From positions 20,350,130-20,414,129 of the forward strand of contig OZ026520.1 of the NCBI GenBank assembly GCA_964019695.1: a stretch of 64,000 nucleotides of DNA, written 5' to 3'. Positions 19,073 through 30,976 of this stretch are shown here, piece after piece. Numbering within the stretch: the stretch's first letter is position 1; each line of letters opens with the position of its first letter. Both the position numbers and the translations under genes were made by a program. The stretch comes from Loripinus fragilis (lineage: Eukaryota > Mollusca > Bivalvia > Lucinida > Lucinidae). The notes beneath the pieces are model-generated. The model was not told where the DNA came from. It ran no database searches and saw only the letters and a list, made by a program, of their open reading frames with translations.

Positions 19073-20320
19073 TTTCTTATATTTACTTTTTATTATAAAT
19101 AACTGATATATAGATAATTATTTATAATTTAGGAGATAAAACAATTTTGTAATTTCATATTTAATCATATTAACGAAATTGTTGGAGTGCAAAACGGAAC
19201 AGCGGAACAGCCAGTGTGAGCACGGACAGCCAATGGAGCAAACAAGAAGCTTGTTTTGCACATGCGACTCAGGTGTGTCTGTCACATCTGGCGAATGTAT
19301 TTGATGTTTGAAGCGAATTGCATGGGTAAGTGAGCTTGGCAGCTGTCAATCAATTTTTTTTGTCTTTCATGAGGCTATGAACGGTTGCAAAATTCTAAAG
19401 ATTCATTAAAGGCTTGCTTTGAAAATGTAAATATAGGGTAATAAAGGGACTGCACTGTATATGAGTAATGTGATAGGATTTAGAAATCCAAGGTTCAGCT
19501 TTTCACAGCAACCTCCATAAGAATACTTAGTTTGTTAAATATAAAGACTTTTTAAACCTGTTAATTTTTGTTAGAGGTATATAATTATTTATGTCTTTTC
19601 CATATAGATTACATTAGATTAGAGACATTCTGAATATTTATTTAGTTTTCTCTGAAAATGGCAGTTGACATCGTTCTTTAAACTGGAACTGTTTTAAAAT
19701 CCCATTTCAAAAGAAAAACAATAGAAGGGACCAATTTTTAAAATAGTTACAAAGTACCCTTTTGAAACATGCACAATGTTATTAATTTCATAATAAGTGT
19801 TATTGAATAGCAACATATTACTAAAGGATTAATTCATGGCCACTGCCGCATTACCAGGCATATTAGACCAGTGTCTCCTATTGCAGGTTGATATGCCTGG
19901 TAACGTGCCGGCTGTCAAATTTTTTAAATTTTTATTACATGTTACACTTGGTTCATCACATTGTGGCGATATGAATGACCTCATTTATGATCCTGAGGGA
20001 GCACGTGAGGGCTGATATGTGTGCATGGGAGGGCTGATAAGGGTTCACGTTAGGGCCAATATGGGTTCATGTGAGCGGGCCATTATGCGTTTGGAATCAC
20101 GAGCAGTTTAAGCCCAGGTAACTAACCATTTTGTAACTATTTTTAGTAAAATGTTTAATAAAGAATAATAGAAAGTTAAGACAGTTTATTTGGTTGAAAC
20201 TTTTTTTACTTACACTCTTTCATGACTGATCAAATGTTCTGTTCAAGTTAATACAGTTAATTATAAGCTTTTTGGATAGTTTATTATACACTTGAACATT
20301 TGTATACTGGTAACTTCTAG
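19073..20320. other. Unassigned AT-rich stretch with one solo TIR
   Basis: 19430-19459 ends in 'aaagggactgcactgta', a solo end of the element family at 10685-11459. 19845-19915 has a loose palindrome ('accaggcatattagaccagt' / 'ttgatatgcctggtaacgtg'). Otherwise nothing recognised. Confidence 0.4.
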
Positions 20321-20324
20321 ATGA

Positions 20325-20385
20325 CAGTGAAGACCCAGATGAAATGCGGCATCATTTCACCAGGGTCTACACTGTTTGCTATTAG
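20325..20385. repeat. Partial MITE family D core
   Basis: 'cagtgaagacccagatgaaa' and 'catttcaccagggtctacac' + 'tgtttgc': only the central palindrome of family D remains. Confidence 0.55.
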
Positions 20386-21440
20386 AATTAAATACAATGA
20401 CCGTTTTGTTACAAAAAACATGAGGAATAAATACAATGACCCATTTTGTTACAAAACATGAAATACAATGACCATTTGTTACAAAAACATTAGAAGTAAA
20501 TGCAATGACATTTTTGTTACAAATACATTAGAATTAAATGCAATGACCATTTTTTCACAAAAATATTACAATTTAATGCAATGACCATTTGTTACAAACC
20601 ATTAGAATAAAATGTAATGACCAAATTTAATGCAATTACCATTTTGTTACAAGCAACATGGGAATTAAGTGCAAAGACCATTTTGTTACAAAACGTGAAA
20701 ATTCAATGCAATGACCATTTTGTTACAAAGAAACATGAGAATAAAATGTGTGACCATTTTGTTACAAGAACATGAGAATTAATTGCAATGACCATTTTGT
20801 TACAAACAACATGAGAATTAAATACAATAAAAAACATGATAATTAAATACAATGACCATTTTGTTACAAAACCATTAGAATAAAGTGTAAACACATTTGT
20901 TTTACAAAACCATTAGTAAGAATTCAATGCAATGGCCATATTTTACAAAAAACATGAGAATTAACTGCAATGACCATCTGGTTACAAAAACATGGCAATT
21001 AAATGCAATGACTCTTTTGTTACAGCAACATACAAGAATTCAATACAATGGCCATTTTATTACAAAAACACGATAATACAATGACCATTTTGTTACAAAA
21101 CCATGATACTTATATACAATGACCCTTTCATTACAAAACATGATGATTTAATGCAATGGACGCTTTGTTACAAAACCATGATACTTTAATGCTTGGCCAT
21201 TGTATTGCACATTCCTGGGAATTAAATGTTATAGCTGTTGTGTTAGAAAACTATGATAATTCAATGCACTGTCGATTCTGTTTCAAAACATAAGAATTAA
21301 ACGCAATGACCGTTTTGTCACAAAACCATGATAAATTATTGACTAGGCCATTATGTAATGCTTGTTGTGTTGGAAAGTGAGAGTTTAACGCAATGACGTA
21401 TATGTCACAAAACTATGAGAAATAAATGCAATGATTGCGT
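20386..21440. repeat. Minisatellite array, unit about 39 bp
   Basis: About 25 diverged units of the theme ATGCAATGACCATTTTGTTA + CAAAAACATGAGAATTAA. Unit length varies (roughly 33-50 bp) and divergence grows toward the right end, where units are hard to align. It is non-coding; a minus-strand frame of repeated TKWS motifs is a by-product. Confidence 0.85.
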
Positions 21441-22350
21441 GGAAAGATTGGAAAAATATATAGTAGCAACTTTTTTTCCCAATACTTTTGAGTGCTTGAA
21501 TCTAGATATACTTCTCACAACAAGTTTTGCAACAGCTATAAACATGTATTTATTTTTTGTATTAGCGAAAAAATTAAAACTGATATACATTTATAGGAAC
21601 CCTTTTATTTGCTCACTAAGACCTGGAAGTATGGTTGATGTCTGTTTGGTCCAGAGGTTGCTGGATGAGCAAGAGAGTGACCCCCTAAATGTGATTTAAA
21701 TAGTTTTAGGTTTGATAACTATTGCCTTTAGCCAATCATTATGGATGATTGCATGCAACTGTTTGAGCAAAAATGATCCAGTATGTGGGAATTATCGGGT
21801 ATCTAAGCTTAAATTTGGAAGATTGACAAATTCCCAAAAAAAATTTGGTCAAAAATGATATTTTTCACCAAAAATTTTAATTTTTACTTTTTTGGCTTTT
21901 TCAGCAATATAAAAAAATAATTATATGGGTATAAATGTTGCAAAACTTGTTTGAGTTGTTAGATTCCCAATATGGGTGTTAGTCAGCTTGACATAGACAG
22001 ATCTGTCATTCGTTGTGCCCTCTATTCATAGTATCTACTGTTATAGGTTGTCCCCATTTGGGACTCTATGCAGAAAGTCATATATGCCTGATTCGCAATT
22101 TGTTTTTTCCTGGTTATATTTTAGTTGTCTTTATAGTTGCTATTAAGTTATATGTGATTGATTGTGTGCTAGATATTGACTTGTTTCAACTTGAACATAT
22201 CATTACTCAATTAACAGAAAACATATTTTGAGAGAAACAGTCAAATGTAAAGGGCTGTCACCTTCATAAATGTGCGTTGGGCTAGGAAATTAGTTTTAAG
22301 GACAACAGGTATGTCATGAAGTTTTAATTCCAATAACCCTCGAATATCCT
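21441..22350. other. Unassigned stretch
   Basis: Short frames only, none with recognisable similarity. Confidence 0.35.
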
Positions 22351-22357
22351 GTTTTGA

Positions 22358-22425
22358 AAACAGTAGATCCTGATCAGCTGGCTTCTGAGAAGCCAGCTGA
22401 TCTGGATTTACAGTTCCCACTGCTT
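22358..22425. repeat. Hairpin with MITE-like core
   Basis: 'agatcctgatcagctggctt' + 'ctgag' and complement 'aagccagctgatctggattt'. Confidence 0.55.
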
Positions 22426-22989
22426 GTAAATACATGACAATAACTGTTAATCCGCAAGATTATTAGATAGAAATTAAGGAAGAGTGGAGTGCATAAACTT
22501 ATCAGATTGATAAGGATTTAGCACTTCAGAGCATGGCTTTGTATCCTAAACCATGTCATTTCGAGCGTAATTTCATCAATGTGAGTTAATTTGGTAATCA
22601 TTATTGAAAAACAAAACACAATGTTTATGTTTGATGCCTATATTATATGATGGGGGTTCGTTAGCTGTGTTGTTATTAAATGGGGAGTAACTCAGTATTA
22701 TTTTGCGTTTATGTTTTTCTTTGTTTGCTGCCCTTCCTTCATATCCTTCAAAAGCCAGTGCACTCAATAATTTCCATACTCCTTAAGATTAGGTATTTTG
22801 ATACTATTTTGGAGAATAATTAGTCAGGACCAAAAGGTTTTAACAGGAAATTAATTTCGCATAGACTTAAATACATTTTCATGCTTACAAGAATCTCTTT
22901 AGATGTGCGATATCAAGATTAAATAGCAATGCCTTTATAGCTTTTATAAAGCTAATTAATAGATGCATATACTGTATAAGGAGTTCTAG
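22426..22989. other. Unassigned stretch
   Basis: Nothing recognised. Confidence 0.3.
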
Positions 22990-23440
22990 CTAAAAGGCGT
23001 ATATTTTCTCTAGTTGACATGATTACAAACAACAAATTTTCAAATTGCCCTAACGTTTTTAAAATTGGTGTAGTTTGGCAGTAACAAAATACTTTCAAAA
23101 CGATTCACCATTTACAAAACCGTGAAAACGTGCACTGTCTACTCCCACCCCTCATTTGACGTCTTTATACTGGGCGCCATTTAGACCAGACATTGAGTAA
23201 ATGCTTTGCTAGTTTAAAAAAGATAAAAGTGCTAAATTGTTAAGGATATAAGTGCTTTTATAATTTCCGAAATCTTACATATTCCTTCTGCGCATGCTTA
23301 CGAAATATACCTTAATTGCTACATTTGTCATTGGAAAGATGAAAATGGTGTCTTTCAGTTTGTTTTAAGATACTTCCCACCTAGACCAAAAATGCCCTTT
23401 ACATATGGTATTAATGTTTATAGCGACATGTCATTGTCCA
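22990..23440. repeat. Dispersed repeat F, inverted relative to 11.6-12.0 kb
   Basis: Carries the complement of the 11.8-12.0 kb segment ('gttgacatgattacaaacaa', 'ttcaaaacgattcaccattt', 'ctgggcgccatttagacca'). It also carries 'gtttatagcgacatgtcatt' in direct sense at about 23418, so the element is rearranged or palindromic. Confidence 0.55.
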
Positions 23441-24200
23441 TGTGAGTGATTTGCTGGAGTTTACACATCAATGAAAACCACAATAAATAAATTTCATTCC
23501 CTATAATTCCATTTTTGGAACAAAACTGCACATTTGTAAAGGGTTGTTGACAGCATTTCAAATTTAAAAGCCCACTGAAGGTAAATAGTTCGTAACGGCC
23601 GTCTATGAAAGATGGGGCAGCCATCTTGAAAATTCTGTCAGTTCAAAACTTTGTTTTGCTGAATAATGATTAAAATTGCACTCTATTGTAGCGAATATGT
23701 GAGTATGAGCTAAAACAACTCCATTTAGGATGGAATTGTTTTCTTCAGCTTGCTGGCCTTGAAGAAAATTCATATATTTAGGTCCCACCACCTATCGATC
23801 GAGGCAATTACCTTCACAAGCCCTGCATAAAATCTCTATATTAGTAGGATCTTAACGTGAACTTTAAAAAAAAGTGTGATTTAACACGTTCAAACTGCGT
23901 TGAAACAATTAGCCTAGACATTGTTTTGATGCCGATTCTCTTCAATGACGTGACTGTTTGTTAAGTGACGTCACATAACTCGTCATCCATTACCTTTCTT
24001 AGAGTTCCCCCTGTTGGTTTAAAGTGTAAAAACGGTTTAATTTTGCCAACGGACCAATCAAAATCTCTGAAAAAACGATAAAAAAATTGAGTTGTAATTA
24101 TTTCATGATGACACCATCGAAGCAAAGAAAGTTTACATTTAACTATCTTTTGTAAGATATAACAGGAAGTTAGTGTTTCGTTTTTAAAGCCCGTCGGTAT
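23441..24200. other. Unassigned stretch
   Basis: No gene or repeat recognised with confidence. Confidence 0.3.
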
Positions 24201-24480
24201 ATGATAAAACCCCTTTAAACCAACTACTCCAGAACCAGAGAGCCTATGCCTTTGGGACTTGGTATGTATATTATTGGGGTGTTGGGACTACCACGTTTGT
24301 TCAAATAATGCTAGGTTTACATTGACGTTAAGCATTTAAATGGGAATACTTAATGAGACATGACTATAAATAAGACCAAAGGCCAAGGTTAACCGATGAC
24401 ATTTTAGCTTGGCTGTTCAGATTGGATCCCATCAATATATTAAAGCATATTTTTCTCAGAAACCATTAGATCAATCATAT
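24200..24480. repeat. Dispersed repeat S, partial
   Basis: Landmarks 'tttgggacttggtatgtata', 'ttgttcaaataatgctaggt' and 'cccatcaatatattaaagca' match the S unit. The frame starting at 24409 begins in this repeat. Confidence 0.6.
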
Positions 24481-25054
24481 AAAGACTCCTTTAGTGGGGT
24501 GAATGAGAAATTATCCATGGCAAATGGTCTGTGTCACATGAACAATATTGCTGATTTCATAGGCCTTCCGTACTTTTACGGATTTCCATTGGGACTCGAG
24601 TCACATGTACTTATATCACATGACTACCTCAGCCAATCGAATTTACTTCTGTTACAACGAGACCGAGCAGCCATGTGCTCGAGGTCAGTATCAAAACACC
24701 AACAGAAATTCTGTTTTGTAAGTAAACCGGTGTGTATGTATTGCATACAGAGTAACAATTGGTTGGAAGGGACCACTTAGTTTATTGTTACCTCGAAATC
24801 TAATTTTATGCTGTGGTTGTTAACATTCTGACGTCAGTGTTGAGAACGTCACAGCACCGGTGTCACTGACTGAGTTGGTGTCACTGACTGAGTCGGTGTT
24901 TGTGTAAACATTTCACAATTTGAAGATTGACTCAAAATCTCTTCAAAACATCATTGATAATGTGGGATCGAGCTATCAAGTCAATCTAGCGATAGAAATT
25001 CCTAATATAAACTGCGTAAATTTGCAGGTTTTCACTTGTCGACATTGGGTATCT

Positions 25055-25640
25055 GCAATGATTATTTAAATATACGTCACGTTGTTGGGATTTTTTTTTA
25101 TTTGATTGGCCAGATATGTTTCTATTCGGGAGGGCTCCGAGCTAATCGGAACATGTGGGGAAAACTCCGTATGAAATTAGCTATGGGGGCCACGCGTATA
25201 TATGGTAAAACCTTTTAAAATTATTCTTCTCCAGACCCAGAAGGCTGATGGCCTACTGTGTAGGGCAAACCAAGTTTGTTTAAATAATTTTTTTAGATGG
25301 ACATTGACCTACTTTATGCCAAGTCAAGTTTGTTTCCTAATGCAATGTAATTGGAATAATCATGAAACGTTGAGTTTTCAATTATTGTTGACTTACTAGA
25401 TATAGTTGACTTATTGAGACAGCTATAATCGAGTAGTACAAAGGTTTAGGTTGATCTTTGACATTTCAGCCAAGGTCGTTCATATGGGACTGATATCAAT
25501 ATATTAAAACATATTTTACTCAATAGCCACAAGGCCAATTGAACTCAAATACATTTGATGAAACAATGTAAATTAACTGCATTGTTGTGGTCACAACTTG
25601 TAAGGTAAACACTCTCATAACTTTCCACTACAGAAGCAAA
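25055..25640. repeat. Dispersed repeat S, partial copy
   Basis: 'ccagacccagaaggctgatg', 'ccaagtttgtttaaataatt', 'tgacctactttatgcc', 'tgatatcaatatattaaaac' follow the S order. Confidence 0.6.
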
Positions 25641-25667
25641 AGTCCAACAGCCTTGAGTTTTATTTGT

Positions 25668-25980
25668 TTTTTTGGCTTGGTTTGATGCTTAAGTACAGCT
25701 ATGGTCATGCCAGGACGGTCAGTTCACCCAACCACACTTTTTCTGGGCAAGCTTGACTTAGTGGTTAACAATTACTTCGTGCACAAACTTTCGCTTGTAA
25801 CTGACAACAACCCTTCTTGAATCAGCAGGAAGGGGAGAGAATGGCCATTGAAATTATTTCATGATCAATCTCGCGTAAGTATAGGACCGGGGTGCGATCA
25901 AACTCGCGACCCCTGATTCTACAGTCAGATATGTATTTGCAGTCAGACACTTTACTGACTGCGCTATGTGGCCCGGTAGG
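25668..25980 (-). mobile_element. tRNA-derived SINE (family 2), minus strand
   Basis: Complement of the 17.5-kb SINE: 'ggacggtcagttcacccaac', 'tttctgggcaagcttgac', 'atttcatgatcaatctcgcg', B-box complement 'cgatcaaactcgcgacccct'. Tail at the left, head at the right. Confidence 0.85.
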
Positions 25981-26494
25981 GTGTTTTGGTTTGGAGCATT
26001 GTGGGGCTCTATTATGTGTGTTTGACTAGTGATCCTAGATTGACCTTAGTCTACTTAAAGACAAGGTCAAATGTGTTTAAGGATGTATTTATATGAGAAA
26101 ACCCTGAAAAGATTGTTGAAGCCAACACATTAATAATTGACTTGACTAAAACCTTAGGAGACAATGACTAAAGATTACCACCTAAGGTCATGACTGATAC
26201 TTGACCTTTCAGCCAAGAAGCTCTTATTTAATTCCATATCATTTTCTTATAAATTAGAGGGCGAGATGAAGTCTACTTTCACATGGAGCATACCTTGGAT
26301 GAGACAACCTTAACATACTTATAATATTATTATTGTTAAGGTCACATGACTAATATGTCTTCCTTGCCATGCTAGGTCAACTTATTAAAAAAAAACTAAT
26401 GGGCCTATCACGTTTGATCTTGGTAGATCTCATTTGGTATGTAGGCCTTACAAAGTTGGTTCAAATGATGATCCTAGGTACCTCTTGGCATTGT
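25981..26494. repeat. Dispersed repeat S, partial copy
   Basis: Contains 'gatcctagattgaccttagt', 'tttgacttgacta'-like and 'ttggtatgtaggccttacaa' landmarks of S. It ends where the Penelope-like fragment begins, so it is the probable insertion target. Confidence 0.55.
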
Positions 26495-27395
26495 AAATAG
26501 TAAGTGAGTATGATCAGGAAATACCACAACCACAAACCACAGACAACCCTATAGCACTGCGAGTAAGAGCCACTCAACCATCACGAGACACCAGGAAGAC
26601 AAATTAAGCAAAGCAATCAGCTCTCTCTTCCCCATCAAGATGATTGCAATACTAGAATGGACATAAAGTAACGTACAACAAAACATAGAACAATTACAGA
26701 CTCCCACAACGGGTGTAACAATAAACAAAAAGTCAACATCAGAACCACCGCCTTAGAACGGACAGCAGCCTAAGCCAACCGGGGGCTTAAATGCGATTTA
26801 CTGGTACCAAATCTTCGCCCTAGATTCTGCTGTTGTTGAAGTATAAGAAATGTTCAGCTAGCATGGAGGCCATCTAACTAATGCAATGTATCATCATGGA
26901 GAAACACTCTAATCAAATTAACACACCAAGATGAAAGAAAGAAAAGGGCTCATGACTCACAGATAGTTAGAGCTAAAGAAAACTCAAGTTGAGCCACAGT
27001 GGGTCCAGGTACAGATAAGCATCAGGCACCAACCCTACGATTAAAGCTTTACGTCAGAGCCGTCATAGAGTCTGAGGCCTGACCCACCGTCGTGCAATTA
27101 AAGAGAAAACCATAGCTATAAACCATGATTGGGTTTAAAATTAGGCATGCAGACTGTCGCATGATATCCAAGTTATATCCAACCCTTAGATAACGTTTTA
27201 CTATCTTTTTGAATTGATCACTAAAATTAGGTTTTCCAATACAAATCGTTTGAATTTATAAGCTAAATCACCATAAAATATAGGTTCTGATATGTCTTGT
27301 TGCAGAAGAGTTTTTAACCCAATACTGTATTTAACAATTAACTCTGAGTGTCTGTGGTAGAATTTAGAAAATGCGTTGCTATAAAAACTATATAT
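26495..27395 (-). mobile_element. 5'-truncated Penelope-like retroelement, minus strand (copy 3)
   Basis: On the minus strand, the end of a reverse transcriptase frame (see 27049-27394) is followed by a 3' untranslated region that runs to 26495, ending 'catactcacttactatt'. The last 377 bp (26495-26871) recurs inverted at 30038-30415. The layout matches the plus-strand copies at 31-33.7 kb, but the 3' part is of a different subfamily. Confidence 0.75.
27049..27394 (-). pseudogene. Reverse transcriptase C-terminus, Penelope-like (decayed)
   Basis: Reading the minus strand gives FSKFYHRHSELIVKYSIGLK, SEPIFYGDLAYKF, FSDQFKKIVKRYLRVGYNLD, QSACLILNPIMV and a final SDSMTALT with stop at 27051-27049. 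These align residue by residue with FSKFYRRYYDLISKFQVGLK ... SEPDFYGDLVYKL ... SDSMMVPT of the copy at 32.2-33.1 kb. One frameshift lies near 27240 (between YKF and the following segment). It has no long ATG-started frame, so frame-based searches miss it. Only the thumb-side end of the protein remains; the catalytic domain is gone. Confidence 0.78.
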
Positions 27396-27480
27396 TGAGG
27401 TAATCTACATTGTTATGAATTAGGGTTAGGTGAGTGCTTCAGGACCTAAGGCCCTCTGTTTGTTTTTGTTTTGTTAATGC
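27396..27480. repeat. 3' motif of repeat S
   Basis: 'gggttaggtgagtgcttcag' + 'gacctaaggccctctg', as at 1875-1900. Confidence 0.45.
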
Positions 27481-29000
27481 ATAATTGAAGGTTGATAAAT
27501 TAATTTATTTATGTTAATCGTATAATTCTAAATAGTAAATGGGTTGATTAGTAATTAGAATCATATTAGCATATCTCCCCTGAAGTACGTGTAATGCGAG
27601 AAGGATCAGCTAAGATACTGTAAATTGTCTCTTTTTCTACTGGTGATGATTTTTTCTACTCTATAAAAAGTGATTGTATTGAAAACAAACTGCATAAAAG
27701 ACTGTAAAATTAAAGAGTTATAGGCAACACTGTGGTGAAAAGACGTCATATTTAGAATTGACATAAATAAGTTATGATTTTGTCAATATGTTTGCAATGA
27801 TATTATGGCGCCTGCAAAATTATAACATAATTATTCTGCATAACTTTTAGACAGTCTGGTACAGTTTACAACTTCATCTTTATTCTTGATGACTTCTCTG
27901 CAATTTAAATGTACATGTAGTACGTATGTTATTGGCATAGCATAATAGTGCTGTATTGACCTTTGGCTTGATATTAGCTACACGCCTTTTTGTTTGGTCT
28001 GCTTTTAATTTTGGCATCCCTACCCCAAATACACCACCCATCCCTACCCCAAATACACCACTCTAGAAACACCCTGTAGATATTAGAGTAAAAATTCCCC
28101 TGGATATTTTGGTTAATTTGATATAACGTAACACCCTCTTCTGAAAGTAAGAAGGAGGGCAAAGAAGTCAATTTTCGAAATCACTCAGAACCCAAAATTC
28201 CATTACCACAAATTAAACATTTTCCTTTTTACTTTTGCCCCCACTGACTAGTATCCATGATCTTGCCGGACAGGAGAGCAATCAAAAGAAAACTGACAAC
28301 CCTCAGACTATGAATATGACATCTTAAAGACAACGTACGTTTCATTTATATGTTACGTGTCAGGTGTAACTAGGAAAGAATTCAGAAAACCAAAATTTGG
28401 TATTTGGAAAGTCAGCAAAGAGCACTTTTAAAAATTAACAATATTTATTAAAAATACATAATTTATCATTTTCAAAAGCAATGGAAAATATTCATACAAT
28501 TAAAGAAAGTCTAATTTACAGTACCTTATATGTCCAAACTGTCCCTCAGAATATTTATCAACACAAGTTCTGCAGCAGTTTCTGATCCCTAGATTTTGAA
28601 GCTAATTCCAAATGAACACTAAGCCTGAATCAAAAACTGAATAATCCAAATTAATCCAGAATGTATAAATTAAACACAAAGTATTACAGGTTAGAATTCC
28701 AGCACAATAGGTTAAGACTTTTAAATGGTGAAATTATTTCAATGATCCTTTAATGAAAACTTATCCTTATATGTACTCTTTGAGAAAATTCCAGAACAAT
28801 TAAGAAACAACTTTGATATTATATGCTAAATATAAAACATTCTGGAAATTTCCAAAACTTTTTCGATTCTCCTGGATGATTCTAAACCTGCTCAGAACTT
28901 CTATTTGGCAGTAAAAAAGGAAAGTTCCAGGGAATTCTAGACTTTTCCTGAAACTTCCATGATAGTACATTTTTAATTTCTAGATGATTAGTATTCCTTC
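27481..29000. other. Unassigned AT-rich stretch
   Basis: Contains a 20-bp direct repeat 'tccctaccccaaatacacca' at about 28018 and 28042. 28380-28990 is A-rich. No gene, RNA or known element is seen. Confidence 0.35.
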
Positions 29001-30037
29001 TAGGAAAATCTTATGATCTTAGCATTGGGGATGCTACCAAGTTTGTTCAAATGATGATCCTAGGTTGACCTTGACCTACTTAACTTCAGGTCAAATTTGA
29101 TTCCTATTGCATCTAAATGAGATTTTTTGAAAGTTGATTTTTTAATACTGTTGAAGCCAAAGTCATTACTCTCACTTGATATGTTAAGCCTAATGAGACA
29201 ATAACTACAATTAAGTTCCAAAGGTCAAGGTGGACCTTTGACCTTACAGCTTAGGTCGCTCATATTGGAGGCCCATCAATATATTAAAACATAGTTTTCA
29301 CACAAACAATTGGCTCAATTCAACTCAAAATTCACGTGAAGACTCCCTATAATAAGTTAGCCAAATTTTATACAAAACATTTTGGTCCATGACCAAGATC
29401 TTGGCCCCATGCTCATATATAGTAAAACATTTAAACATCTTCATCTCCTGAACCAGAAGGCCGGTGATCTTCGGACTTGGTATGTAGCATTGGGGATGTG
29501 GGGCCTACCAAGTTTTTGTTCAAATGATGATCCTATGCTAGGTTGACCTTGACCTACTTAACTGCAAGGTCAAATTTGCTTCCTGATGCATTTAAATGGG
29601 AATATTTTTTTGAAAAGTTGATTTTTTAAATACTGTTGAAGCCAAAGTCATTATTCTCACTTGATATGTTAAGCCTAATGAGACAATGGCTACAATTAAG
29701 TTCCTTTGACCTTTCAGCTTAAGTCGCTCATATTGGAGTCCCATCAATATATTAAAACATAGTTTTCTCACAAACCATTGGCCAATTCAACTCAAATTTC
29801 ACGTGAAGACTCCTCATGATAAGTTAGCCAAATTTTAAACAAAATATTTTGGTAATTAGACCAAGATGCCCGCCATGCCCATATATGGTAAAACATATAA
29901 AAAAATCTTCTTCACCAGAACCAGAAGGCCGGTGAGTTGATTGTTTGAATACTGTTGAAGCCAAAGTAATTATTCTATCTTGATATGATAAACCTAACGA
30001 GACAATGACTATATATATATAAGCTACAAAGGTCAAG
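29001..30037. repeat. Dispersed repeat S: two adjacent units plus a truncated third
   Basis: The clearest array. 'gcattggggatgctaccaag' (about 29024) recurs as 'gcattggggatgtggggcct' (about 29489). 'actgttgaagccaaagtcat' occurs near 29150 and 29632 and, after a deletion, 29949. 'catcaatatattaaaacata' occurs near 29273 and 29745. Period near 465-480 bp. Non-coding; frames are short. Origin unknown. Confidence 0.8.
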
Positions 30038-30415
30038 GCTTCCATGCGAGCTGAACATTTCTTGTACTTCAACAACAGCAGAATCTAGGGCGAAGATTTG
30101 GTACCAGTAAAATGCATTTAAGCCCCCGTTGGCTTAGGCTGCTGTCCATTCTAAGACGGTGGTTCTGTTGTTGTTGACTTTTTTGTTTATTGTTACTCCC
30201 ATTGCTGGAGTCTGTAATTGTTCGATGTTTTGTTGTACGTTACTTTATGTCCATTCTAGTATTGCAATCGTCTTGATGGGGAAGAGAGAGCTGGTTGCTT
30301 TGCTTAATTTGTCTCGCTGGTGTCTCGTGATGGTTGAGTGGTTCTTTCTTGCGGTGCCTTGGGTTGTCTGCAGTTTGTGATTGTGGTATTTCCTGATCAT
30401 ACTCACTTACTATTT
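30038..30415 (+). mobile_element. Penelope-like 3' end fragment, plus strand
   Basis: Inverted copy of 26495-26871 ('cttcaacaacagcagaatct', 'gaagatttggtaccagtaaa', ending 'catactcacttactattt'). It interrupts an S unit: S sequence before ('aagctacaaaggtcaagg') and after ('gacctatcagctaaggtctc') is continuous. So this is a separate 5'-truncated insertion of the same subfamily, not an arm of one large inverted-repeat element. Confidence 0.72.
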
Positions 30416-30664
30416 GTGACCTATCAGCTAAGGTCTCTCATATTGGACGGAGCTCCATCAACATATTAAAGCATAGTTTTCTAAGAAACCACTTAACCAA
30501 TTGAACTCACATTTCATATGAGCACTTCTTATAATAGGTTAGCCAAAATTGATACAAATTGTTCTGGTCACATGACCAAGATGGCCATCAAGCCCATATA
30601 TGGTAAACATCCTTTAAATATCTTCATCCCTGGAACCAAAAGGCCATTGGCCTTGGGACTTAGT
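30416..30664. repeat. Repeat S, remainder of interrupted unit
   Basis: 'ctcatattggacggagctcc', 'ggtcacatgaccaagatggc', 'cccatatatggtaaacatcc', 'cttgggacttag' follow the S order. Confidence 0.65.
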
Positions 30665-30955
30665 TTAAACTTTATTTCTTTGTATAAATACACAATAGCA
30701 AAATTACAAGCACTAAAATGAATAGTTACAAGTTTTATACAAAATGGATTCAGAAGGAAGTCTATTGACTTTTGTGAACTGTATCCCTTTAGACGAATAC
30801 GCGCTAAATGGTAACTGTGATATGTAACGGCAAGTACAAGTTTTATGCCATTAAACTTACGGACAAATTTAGTCACGTAAACCAATGTATACAGATAAAT
30901 GTAGCGCTTGTCCCAAACATACACAAAACGTGTCTGATTAGAACAAGCGACATTT
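30665..30955 (-). mobile_element. Probable retroposed insertion in repeat S (family unknown)
   Basis: Splits the S motif 'gggacttggtatgtagcat', with the imperfect direct repeat ACTTAGT / ACTTGGT at its sides (30658-30664, 30956-30962). Read on the minus strand it ends with AATAAA (30671-30676), like the 3' end of a retroposed transcript. The 236-residue minus-strand frame that crosses it also crosses two unrelated repeats and is not supported. Confidence 0.45.
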
Positions 30956-30976
30956 ACTTGGTTTGTAGCATTGGGG

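Noticed and set aside
20386..21440. CRISPR-like regular repeats
   Set aside because: Units vary in length and sequence, there are no unique spacers of constant size and no cas genes; the genome is eukaryotic. It is a minisatellite.
24409..24780. 123-residue plus-strand frame
   Set aside because: Starts inside repeat S; no recognisable domain, no splice or promoter support.
26495..30415. A single 3.9-kb element bounded by 377-bp inverted repeats
   Set aside because: Each arm is the 3' end of a Penelope-like copy. The left arm continues into RT sequence, and the right arm separately interrupts a repeat S unit.
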